The notes beneath the pieces are model-generated. The model did not search any database and was not told the DNA's origin. It saw only the letters and a program-made list of their open reading frames with translations. The position numbers and the translations under genes were made by a program. This document shows, piece after piece, positions 24,376-31,596 of a stretch of DNA of 64,000 bases; the stretch's first letter is position 1, and each line of letters opens with the position of its first letter. Source of the DNA: Gammaproteobacteria bacterium (lineage in GTDB: Bacteria; Pseudomonadota; Gammaproteobacteria; DSM-19610); assembly GCA_011321775.1 (NCBI GenBank), contig DROT01000184.1, positions 1 through 64,000 of the forward strand. Direction: 5' to 3'.

Positions 24376-25761
24376 ATGAATTTCAAGAAAGTTGCGCTCG
24401 GCGTAGCGGTTTCCGCGGCGCTGGCCGGGGCCACCAGTGCCCAGGCGGTGATCTGGCGCACGCCCATCCAGGGTGGCGAGATCCTGTTCAACGACTGGGG
24501 ATACACCGGCCCGGGCGGCCGTAACGCGATGCAGTTCGATGCGATCAACGGCTTCAACGGTGCCGCACAGATCCAGCACGTCATCACCAAGGCATCCGAT
24601 GGCATTACACCGGACGCACCGCAGGATATCTGGAAGGACCTGAACGATCCAACCACCAAGGATCCGGTCTATACCGATGCCTTCATGGATACCATGACCA
24701 ATTTTTACGGCTGGGGCTACACTTCGCCTGCAGGCTCGACTTTCAGCAACATGCAGATCGATGCCGATGGCGACTATTACATCGCCCGGAACGACATGCA
24801 GTTCAACTGGTACGAGGCTATCGATTACAAGAACATGGCGCTCGATGCCGATGGTGATCCCACGCCTGATGGTGACCCGACGCCAGATGGCATCTACGAC
24901 AGTTCGAACACCACCAAGATCGGTTTCCAGCCTTACGCGCTATCGGATGCGAAAGGCTGGTGCGGGTCGGTGCTGACCTCCAATCCGGCCTCGCTGGAAG
25001 CCATGGCCGGTCAGGTGACCTTTGATTTCGGTTTCGAGGCGTACTTCCCCTGGAGTTCGAACAAGTCTCCGGGCTACGGCGCGATGCAGATCGTCAAGGA
25101 TTTCCAGATGCGTAGTTTCGGTACCCTGGAGGTGATTGGCGGTGCCGGCAATCGCTATTTCAAGGCCGATGCCGTGGTCAACAACACCAACCCGGGGGTC
25201 GCTCCCACCACCGGTGCCGGCGTGGTGTCGACGCCGGTCCTGAATGAGGACGGAACGCCTGCCCTGGACGCCAACGGCAACCCGCGTTTCATCGATGTGG
25301 AAGAGAAAGCGGTGGGTGCCGGTGGTGTCGACGGAAACTATTACAACCAGGTCTCCTTCATGGGCGGGGGCATTGTGCCGGAGACCGTCTGGATCCTGAT
25401 GAAGACGGGGACGGCGGGTAATCTGACTGACTCTGCGGATAATATTCTGGCGGTTCTGGACGTGGATGAGAACGGTAATCCCATCATCCCGATCGACCCG
25501 GCTACCGGTCAGCCCATGGTCGGTGATGTGGTGGAGCACCGGAATTCGTTCGCCAACTATCCCTTCCTGTTGCGTGCCGATGGGATACGCATCATTGACG
25601 GGCTCGATTTCAGTCTCTACAACGATTTCTCGAACGTGCCGGCGGGTGCGCTCGAGGGTATCGCCGACCTTTCCGCTGTCCCGGTGCCGCCGGCCGTCTG
25701 GCTGTTCGGTTCGGGCTTGATGGGTCTGGTTGGCGTCGCCAGGCGCCGTCGCCGGAACTGA
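24376..25761 (+). CDS. VPLPA-CTERM (PEP-CTERM-like) secreted protein
   Basis: 461 residues from the ATG after GGAGGAG (6-7 bp upstream). Signal peptide MNFKKVALGVAVSAALAGAT, mature start near AQAVIWRTP. The middle is Asp/Asn/Gly-rich with EF-hand-like or thrombospondin-like acidic stretches (DADGDYYIARND, LDVDENGNP) that may bind calcium. The C-terminus VPVPPAVWLFGSGLMGLVG plus VARRRRRN is the exosortase sorting signal. An 18-bp direct repeat (24850-24885) encodes the DGDPTP duplication. No sigma-54 site with correct spacing was found upstream, unlike the other VPLPA gene. A strong terminator follows. Function unknown; probably an exported matrix or surface protein. Confidence 0.88.
   Translation: MNFKKVALGVAVSAALAGATSAQAVIWRTPIQGGEILFNDWGYTGPGGRNAMQFDAINGFNGAAQIQHVITKASDGITPDAPQDIWKDLNDPTTKDPVYTDAFMDTMTNFYGWGYTSPAGSTFSNMQIDADGDYYIARNDMQFNWYEAIDYKNMALDADGDPTPDGDPTPDGIYDSSNTTKIGFQPYALSDAKGWCGSVLTSNPASLEAMAGQVTFDFGFEAYFPWSSNKSPGYGAMQIVKDFQMRSFGTLEVIGGAGNRYFKADAVVNNTNPGVAPTTGAGVVSTPVLNEDGTPALDANGNPRFIDVEEKAVGAGGVDGNYYNQVSFMGGGIVPETVWILMKTGTAGNLTDSADNILAVLDVDENGNPIIPIDPATGQPMVGDVVEHRNSFANYPFLLRADGIRIIDGLDFSLYNDFSNVPAGALEGIADLSAVPVPPAVWLFGSGLMGLVGVARRRRRN
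24850..24885 (+). repeat. 18-bp tandem direct repeat inside the CTERM gene
   Basis: Two imperfect copies of GATGGTGATCCCACGCCT lie head to tail and encode DGDPTP twice. A multiple of three keeps the frame, so copy number could vary by slippage. Confidence 0.7.
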
Positions 25762-25779
25762 GCGCGACCGATCCCGAAA

Positions 25780-25822
25780 AGAAAGGGCGCTTGCGCGACG
25801 GTGTCGCGCAAGCGCCCTTTCT
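25780..25822 (+). terminator. Rho-independent terminator after the second VPLPA-CTERM gene
   Basis: A perfect stem of about 20 bp (AAAGGGCGCTTGCGCGAC) with a 3-base loop and a T-rich 3' end (CCCTTTCTCTTG) lies 18 bp past the stop codon. Confidence 0.88.
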
Positions 25823-25889
25823 CTTGTTCGCGCGGGCAAGCCGGCGGGCCGCCGCCTCGGCCGCGGCATAGCAGTATAATGGACCCATA

Positions 25890-27869
25890 ATGATGTCGTT
25901 TCCCCGCTCCCTGCCCCTGTTGCTGGCGATGGCGCTGCTGGCCGGTGCCTGCAGCGAATCCGCTGGCGAGCGTGCCGCCGCGCACCTGGCGCGCGCCCGG
26001 CACTATCTCGAGGCGGGCAAGGTCGACAAGGCACGTATCGAATTCAGCAACGTACTCGCCATCGACAGGAAGAACGTGGCGGCGCACTTCCAGCTTGGCC
26101 AGGTCTACGAGCAGCAGCAGGAATGGCGCAAGGCCGTCGGGCAGTACCAGGCGGCCATCGCCCTGCAGCCGGATCATGTGCAGGCGCGCTTGCATCTGGG
26201 GCGTCTTTACCAGCGCGGCGGCGCTCCCGCAAAGGCGCTGGAGATGGCGCAGGACGTTCTGCGCCGCCAGCCCGGGCAGGTCGAAGCCCTGCAACTGAAG
26301 GCGGCGGCATTGCTGCAGCAGGGCAGGACGGACGAAGCGATCGAAATCGCCAACGGCCTGTTGCAGCTGCACCCGGGATATGCCGACACCGTGATCATGC
26401 TGGCGGTACACTACAACCGCAGCGGCAAGCCGGCGCGCGCCATCGAACTGCTGGAAGAGGGGGTCGCGGCCAATCCCGCCAACAGCACCCTGAAGTATTT
26501 GCTGGCGCGTTCCCTGAGCGCGGCCGGGCGCCTTCAGGAGGCGGTCGGGCTGGTGCGTCAGCTGGTCGAAACGGAGCCGCAGCGCCCCGACCATCTCGTG
26601 TGGCTGGCGAGCCTCCATGCACAGGACGGTGACCTGACCGAGGCCCGGCAGGTGCTGGATCGCACAGCGCAGCGTTTCTCCGACGATCCCGCGGTGCCGC
26701 GGATGATCGCGGAATTCTGGCTGGGGCGCGGGGAGCGCGCCCGTGCCATCGCCTCTCTCGAAGAGGCGCTGTCGCGGCAGCCTGATTGGCACGAACTGCG
26801 CCTGTATCTCGCCAGCCTGTACGAAGGCGAGGATCAGCCGGAGAGGGCACTGCGCTGTTATCGTGAAGTCATTGAGCGGGAGCCGGATGGGGTGGCCGGC
26901 CTGACGGCCCGCAACCGGCTGGCTCATCTGTTGTATACCAGAGGCGAGCTTGCCGGCGCCGAGGCGCTGGTTGCCGAGGTGCTGGAAGCCAACCCCCGTG
27001 ACAACGATGCCCTGCTGCTGCGCGGAACCATGGCACTCGCACGCGACGACGCGGTCGCGGCCATTGCCGATTTCCGTTCACTGCTGAAAGACCAGCCCCA
27101 TTCGGCGCGGCTGCTCGGCTTGCTGGCGACGGCGCACGCGGTCAACCACGAGCCGGAGCTGGCGCGTCGTGCGCTGGAACGCGCGGTAGACAACAATCCG
27201 ACCGACGTCCAGTCACGGGTTGCGTTGGCGAAGCTGCTGCTGTCCCAGGGCGAACTGCGGCGTGCCGGAGAACTCGCTGACCAGGCGTTGCGCCTGGCGC
27301 CCGGCCACCTCGGTGCCATGCGCACGCTGGCACGGATTCGATCCGCCGGGTCGGACTGGGACGCGCTGCTGAAAGTCGGCACGCGCATGCAGAAGGCGGA
27401 TCCCGAGGGAGCCGACGGCTATTTCTTCGTCGGGCTGGCACAACGCGGCCGCGGCGATACCGACGCCGCGGTGGCGTCGCTGGAGCGCGCCGTGGCGCTG
27501 GCGCCGGAGGACGACGCGGTACTGACGGCGCTGGTCGGCGCCCTGCTGGAGCTTGCTAGGCCGCAGGAGGCCGAGCAGCGGGTGCGCGCCTTCCTGGAGA
27601 GGCAGCCGAAGAATCCCACGGCCTGCAACCTGCTGGGCGAAGTGCTGCTGTACCGCAAGGATCCGGCGGCGGCCGCCGCGGCTTTTCGCAAGGCGATTGC
27701 GCTGGCGCCGCGGCTGGCGGTGCCCTATCGCAACCTGGGTCTGGCCCTGCGCGCCCAGGGACTGGAAGCGCAGGCGCGGAAGGTGTTTCGCCAGGGGCTG
27801 GAAGCGGTGCGCGGCGACGAGGCGGCGGAGGCCATGTTGCGCCCCTGGGTGGCCGCGGCTGCCGAGTGA
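25890..27869 (+). CDS. TPR-repeat lipoprotein, PrsT-like (PEP-CTERM system-associated)
   Basis: 659 residues. The lipoprotein signal MMSFPRSLPLLLAMALLAGA ends at Cys21. Tetratricopeptide repeats cover nearly all the rest (AHLARARHYLEAGKVDKARI, AHFQLGQVYEQQQEWRKAVG, PYRNLGLALRAQGLEAQARK). Large TPR lipoproteins of this kind (PrsT) are a known part of exosortase/PEP-CTERM loci, usually near 900 residues; this one is shorter. It would sit on the periplasmic side of a membrane and scaffold export or sorting. It follows a VPLPA-CTERM gene but is separated from it by a strong terminator. Two adjacent ATG codons are possible starts and no strong ribosome site is visible. The next gene starts 15 bp after the stop. 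Confidence 0.8.
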   Translation: MMSFPRSLPLLLAMALLAGACSESAGERAAAHLARARHYLEAGKVDKARIEFSNVLAIDRKNVAAHFQLGQVYEQQQEWRKAVGQYQAAIALQPDHVQARLHLGRLYQRGGAPAKALEMAQDVLRRQPGQVEALQLKAAALLQQGRTDEAIEIANGLLQLHPGYADTVIMLAVHYNRSGKPARAIELLEEGVAANPANSTLKYLLARSLSAAGRLQEAVGLVRQLVETEPQRPDHLVWLASLHAQDGDLTEARQVLDRTAQRFSDDPAVPRMIAEFWLGRGERARAIASLEEALSRQPDWHELRLYLASLYEGEDQPERALRCYREVIEREPDGVAGLTARNRLAHLLYTRGELAGAEALVAEVLEANPRDNDALLLRGTMALARDDAVAAIADFRSLLKDQPHSARLLGLLATAHAVNHEPELARRALERAVDNNPTDVQSRVALAKLLLSQGELRRAGELADQALRLAPGHLGAMRTLARIRSAGSDWDALLKVGTRMQKADPEGADGYFFVGLAQRGRGDTDAAVASLERAVALAPEDDAVLTALVGALLELARPQEAEQRVRAFLERQPKNPTACNLLGEVLLYRKDPAAAAAAFRKAIALAPRLAVPYRNLGLALRAQGLEAQARKVFRQGLEAVRGDEAAEAMLRPWVAAAAE

Positions 27870-27884
27870 GAGGATGCGGCTACC

Positions 27885-28529
27885 ATGATCGTCTCCCATG
27901 AATATCGTTTCATCTTCATCAAGACGGTCAAGACGGCCGGTACCAGCATCGAGGCCTGGCTCTCCGGGCGCTGCGCGGCCGGCGACGTCTTCACGCCCAT
28001 TCATCCGCCGCTGGAGATGCACCAGCCGCGGAACCACGAGGGTTTCTACAACCACATGCCGGCGTTCGAGATCAGGGAGCGCCTGCCGGCGCAGGTATGG
28101 AACGGCTACTACAAGTTCTGTGTCGAGCGCAATCCCTGGGACAAGGTGTTGTCGCTGTTCCACATGCTCAACTACCGCAGCGGTTTCGAACTGTCACTGA
28201 ACGAATTTGTCTCTGCAGACAACGAGGCGTTGATGCAGGTGTTCAACTATCCGCGCTACGTCATCGACGGGCATTGTGCCGTGGACCGGGTGATTCGCTA
28301 TGAACACCTCGACCAGGAACTGGGCGAGGTGTTCTCGGAGCTGGGAATCCCCTATGGCGGATCGCTCGACGTGCACGCCAAGACCGAGATGCGGGCCGAT
28401 GGCCGCCTGCCCTGGCAGGAAGTCTACAGCGAACGCCAGCGGCAGCTGATCGCCACCCTTTTCCGCCCGGAAATCGAGATGCACGGTTACGGTTGCGCGC
28501 CGGCGGATGACGGGGCCGGTTCGGGCTGA
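27885..28529 (+). CDS. Small sulfotransferase family 2 protein
   Basis: 214 residues. FIFIKTVKTAGTSIEAWL (residues 9-26) is the phosphosulfate loop, and FCVERNPWDKVLSLFHML near residues 78-95 the 3'-phosphate site. A conserved YEHLDQELGEVF follows. The K-T-A-G-T-S form is typical of the Sulfotransfer_2 subset that modifies sugars. It starts 15 bp after the PrsT-like gene and is likely co-transcribed with it; it runs convergent with the TPR-methyltransferase. Acceptor unknown. Confidence 0.85.
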   Translation: MIVSHEYRFIFIKTVKTAGTSIEAWLSGRCAAGDVFTPIHPPLEMHQPRNHEGFYNHMPAFEIRERLPAQVWNGYYKFCVERNPWDKVLSLFHMLNYRSGFELSLNEFVSADNEALMQVFNYPRYVIDGHCAVDRVIRYEHLDQELGEVFSELGIPYGGSLDVHAKTEMRADGRLPWQEVYSERQRQLIATLFRPEIEMHGYGCAPADDGAGSG

Positions 28530-28556
28530 AGCGGGCGGTCTCGACCCTTTCCGGCC

Positions 28557-29789
28557 TCAGCCCCGGTACTGCAGCACGACCAGGTCTCCCTCGATCCACC
28601 GTTCGCGGTGCTTGCGCAGGTTTTCGGTGCGCAGCGAGCGCACCTCGAAACCGTGCTCGCCGGCCATCTTCCTGAGGTAGTCCGGGGCGTGTGCATAGCG
28701 GCCGGTGGGGCGCAGCCGGTAATCTCCTTCCTTCTGGTGTTCGGTGGAAAAGGCGAACAGCGCGTTGTCGCGGCTGCGCGCGCCCAGTGCCGAGAACAGC
28801 GGTTCCACGTCGCCGATGTAGGGAAACACGTCGGCACACAGGAACAGGTCATAGGATTCGTCCGTCTCCTGCAGGGCCGACACGATGTCGCCGGTACGGA
28901 GGTGGTCGTAGACCCCGCGTTCCCGGGCCTTGTCGATCATGCGTGCGGAGAGGTCGACGCCGCTCAGGCGGCGGACCAGCGGCCGGAAGGCGACACCGGC
29001 CAGGCCGGTGCCGCAGCCGAGGTCGATGGCGTTGTCGAACTCCGCCGCGGCATCCGTCAGTCGGTCGATCTCGGCGCGCAGCAGTGCCGGCATGGAATAG
29101 CCCAGGGTGTCGACCAGGTGGCGGTCGAAGCGACTGGCGTATTCATCGAACAGGTGGGCGACGTGTTCGGCCGGGGCGGCGCGGGTCTGTTCGCCCCGCA
29201 GGGCCGCCAGCATGTGGCGCGCCGGGCCGTGGGCGGGATCCAGTTCCAGGGCCCGCTGGTAGCAGCGGGCCGCTTCCTCCGGTTGCTCGCGCGCCTGCTC
29301 GGTGACGGCGAGGTTCACCCAGGCATCGGTATAGCCCGGATCGATCTCCAGGGCCCGCCGGAAGGCGGCCACGGATTCGTCCATCCTGCCCTGCAGTCGC
29401 AGGGCGTTGCCGAGGTTGTTGCAGGCGAGTGCAAAATCCGGGTTGATGCCGAGGGCGCGCTGGTAGCTGGCGACGGCCTCGTCCAGGCGCCCCGCCGCCT
29501 GCAGGGCACTGCCGAGGTTGGTATGCAGGCCGGCATCCCCGGGGGCGTGCCGGCGGGCCTGTTCGATCAGGGCGATGGAGCGATCGTAGCGGCCCGCCTG
29601 GTACGCGAGCACGCCCAGCATGTGCAGGGAGGTCGGTTCCTGCGGCCGTCGCCGCAGGACTTCCCGGTAGCCCGCCTCTGCCTCCTGCAGGCGACCCTCC
29701 CGGTGAAACTCGATGGCGCGTGCCAGGATCTCCCCGGTCTCGTCGGCGGGCGCTGCGTCGCCCTCCGGCCTGCTGGTTTCCCGGTTCAC
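28557..29789 (-). CDS. TPR-repeat protein fused to a class I methyltransferase
   Basis: 410 residues. About five TPRs (residues 15-190: LHMLGVLAYQAGRYDRSIAL, NNLGNALRLQGRMDESVAAF) are joined to a SAM-binding domain. Its motifs are FDNAIDLGCGTGLAGVAF (motif I), LSGVDLSARMIDKA (motif II) and YDLFLCADVFPYIGD (motif IV). Just before it, HVAHLFDEYASRFDRHLVDT is a conserved lead-in of TPR-methyltransferases in bacteria. The substrate is unknown. It uses the same TPR-plus-catalytic-domain plan as the sulfotransferases and OGT-like enzymes around it. The gene is alone on its strand between two convergent or divergent neighbours. Confidence 0.85.
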   Translation of the reverse strand: MNRETSRPEGDAAPADETGEILARAIEFHREGRLQEAEAGYREVLRRRPQEPTSLHMLGVLAYQAGRYDRSIALIEQARRHAPGDAGLHTNLGSALQAAGRLDEAVASYQRALGINPDFALACNNLGNALRLQGRMDESVAAFRRALEIDPGYTDAWVNLAVTEQAREQPEEAARCYQRALELDPAHGPARHMLAALRGEQTRAAPAEHVAHLFDEYASRFDRHLVDTLGYSMPALLRAEIDRLTDAAAEFDNAIDLGCGTGLAGVAFRPLVRRLSGVDLSARMIDKARERGVYDHLRTGDIVSALQETDESYDLFLCADVFPYIGDVEPLFSALGARSRDNALFAFSTEHQKEGDYRLRPTGRYAHAPDYLRKMAGEHGFEVRSLRTENLRKHRERWIEGDLVVLQYRG

Positions 29790-29985
29790 CGTCCGTGCCC
29801 CGCTTCCCCGCCGCCGGGATTGGATGGAAACATTATGTGATTCAATAGGATAGCCTTCATGCCCGCGACTGCCGAAATAGGGGTTGACGCTCGACCGTCA
29901 GTTCCGTGAATATGGGTGTGGAAGACGGCGCACGGGCTTCCGGAAACTGACCAGAACTATACCAATAACCCCGACGGTAGCAATC

Positions 29986-30735
29986 ATGCAGTTCACCATC
30001 TCTGTCCGCGGCAAGACGGAAGACATTCCGATACTTCCCTTCCTGGCACGCAACTATCCGCAGGTGCCGCACGCGGATATCGACAGCGTGTTCGGTTTTC
30101 TCGAACGCTCGACGCTGTACGGCGGACGGCCCTTCTTCGAACGGCAGATCAGCGATGCCGATGTGGAGAAGCTGTACTCGGTCGGTATCGGGGTGCGCAT
30201 GCCGCTGACCAACAGTTACGTCGAGCGCGAGGAATACGAGCAGAACCGTCCGCTGCTGGAGAAATATCATCGTCAGGGCAACGCCGTCATCGTCACCGTC
30301 GACGATCTCGCCCGCTGGATCCGCGAGGATTTTCCCCTCTATCGCATCGAGGCAAGCGTGATCAAGAACATCAACAGCTACGATGCCATCTACGATGCTT
30401 TCGATCTGTACGATACCGTGGTGCTGCCCATGAAGTTCTGCCAGGACCCGGATTTCCTGGTGAAGATCGAGCACAAGGAGCGTATCACGCTGTTCGCCAA
30501 TGCCGGCTGTGCACTCACCTGTCCGTCCAAGATCTGCTATCCCTCCATCTCGAAGATCAACAAGTATCGCGGCGACGCCGAGTTCAAGTGTTCGCAGACG
30601 CTCAAGTACCGCGAGCGGCACGGCATGGTGGATTTCGACCTGGAGGAACTGCAGGCGCTGGGATTCAGCCGTTTCAAGCTCCTGCGCGCCAGGCCGGCGA
30701 CAATCGCGGGTGTGCGCGGGGTGACCGGCTTCTGA
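29986..30735 (+). CDS. Conserved hypothetical protein, distant U32-peptidase-like barrel
   Basis: 249 residues from an ATG with a poor ribosome site. The order of segments recalls U32/TIM-barrel proteins: RMPLTNSYVEREEYEQNRPL, then YRIEASVIKNINSYDAIYDA, then a barrel-strand pattern (YDTVVLPMKFCQD). The Cys motif TLFANAGCALTCPSKICYP follows; U32-like relatives carry NxGCxxxCP there, often for a metal cluster or metal binding. No catalytic assignment is safe. It could act in polysaccharide or peptide modification given its neighbours, but that is guilt by association. It is convergent with the fucosyltransferase-like gene (15 bp gap). Confidence 0.55.
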   Translation: MQFTISVRGKTEDIPILPFLARNYPQVPHADIDSVFGFLERSTLYGGRPFFERQISDADVEKLYSVGIGVRMPLTNSYVEREEYEQNRPLLEKYHRQGNAVIVTVDDLARWIREDFPLYRIEASVIKNINSYDAIYDAFDLYDTVVLPMKFCQDPDFLVKIEHKERITLFANAGCALTCPSKICYPSISKINKYRGDAEFKCSQTLKYRERHGMVDFDLEELQALGFSRFKLLRARPATIAGVRGVTGF

Positions 30736-30750
30736 GCGCTTGCCGCCGCA

Positions 30751-31596
30751 TCAGTAGGCGGAGCCGTGTTCCAGTGCCGGGTTCAGGCACAGCACGTAGT
30801 TCACGACATTGCTGTTGCCGTGGATGAAGTAGTCGGTGCGGGCAAAAATGCAGGCTTCCACCAGCACGTCCTCCCCGAGTCTGTAGGGAGGGAAACGGGT
30901 CCCCCGGTTGGCCGGATGCGCGGCGTCGTGCATCTCGCCGAACTCGCTGCGGATCGCGGGGTAACTGGTGACGCGTTCACCATAGCGGCGCACGATCTCC
31001 CGCATCACGAAGGCGGAATCGGAACTTGCGAACACGCGTGCTTCGGGTCGGCGGGCAAGCTGGCGCTCGAGGGTCTCGAAGTAGCGCCCGAACGGAACTC
31101 CGAAGGTACATTCGAAGCGGCTGCGCAGGCCCGGAGCGCCACCGTCGATGCGGCCCGGTCCGCGGATGTGCAGTCCGATGGTGGGGCCGCGGAAATGTTG
31201 CGCCACGAAACGGTCGACGATCTCCTGTACATGCGGCTTGAGGTGGATGTAGCGCTGGATGATTCCGTGGGGGAGATGCCGGTCGCGCGGCAGCAGCAGG
31301 GGAACGCAGTCGCCGTCGCGTTCCCGCGGTGTGATGATGTTGTCCCGCATGCAGGCGACCGCGATGCCCCCCGGCAGTTGCGGACAGTCCCCGCCTTCCG
31401 CGTCGGCACCGGGAAAGCAGTCCTCGAAGTAGTAGTTCCAGGGATCGCCCGCGCGTTGCGGATCCCGGTAGCAGCTGTCGCTCCAGTCGATGGCGAAACG
31501 GTAGCCCCGCTGCTCCGCCAGGTGGAGTTGCTGAACCACCTCGTTGACGTTGGAAAACATGCCGGCACTGCGCAGCCTGAGCGTGAGGGTCTTCAT
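30751..31596 (-). CDS. NodZ/FUT8-like fucosyltransferase-fold protein
   Basis: 281 residues. GPTIGLHIRGPGRIDGG near residues 138-154 fits the HxRxxD donor-binding element of alpha-1,6-fucosyltransferases (GT23) and related GT11/GT65 enzymes. Near the C-terminus, EACIFARTDYFIHGNSNVVN matches the segment that in this superfamily closes the GDP-sugar pocket. The N-terminus (EQRGYRFAIDWSDSCYRDP, DPWNYYFEDCFPG) is also typical of that group. The likely reaction is transfer of a deoxyhexose from a GDP-sugar to a glycan. Its ATG overlaps the stop of the TPR-sulfotransferase by 4 bp, so glycan fucosylation and sulfation may act on the same product. Confidence 0.7.
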   Translation of the reverse strand: MKTLTLRLRSAGMFSNVNEVVQQLHLAEQRGYRFAIDWSDSCYRDPQRAGDPWNYYFEDCFPGADAEGGDCPQLPGGIAVACMRDNIITPRERDGDCVPLLLPRDRHLPHGIIQRYIHLKPHVQEIVDRFVAQHFRGPTIGLHIRGPGRIDGGAPGLRSRFECTFGVPFGRYFETLERQLARRPEARVFASSDSAFVMREIVRRYGERVTSYPAIRSEFGEMHDAAHPANRGTRFPPYRLGEDVLVEACIFARTDYFIHGNSNVVNYVLCLNPALEHGSAY

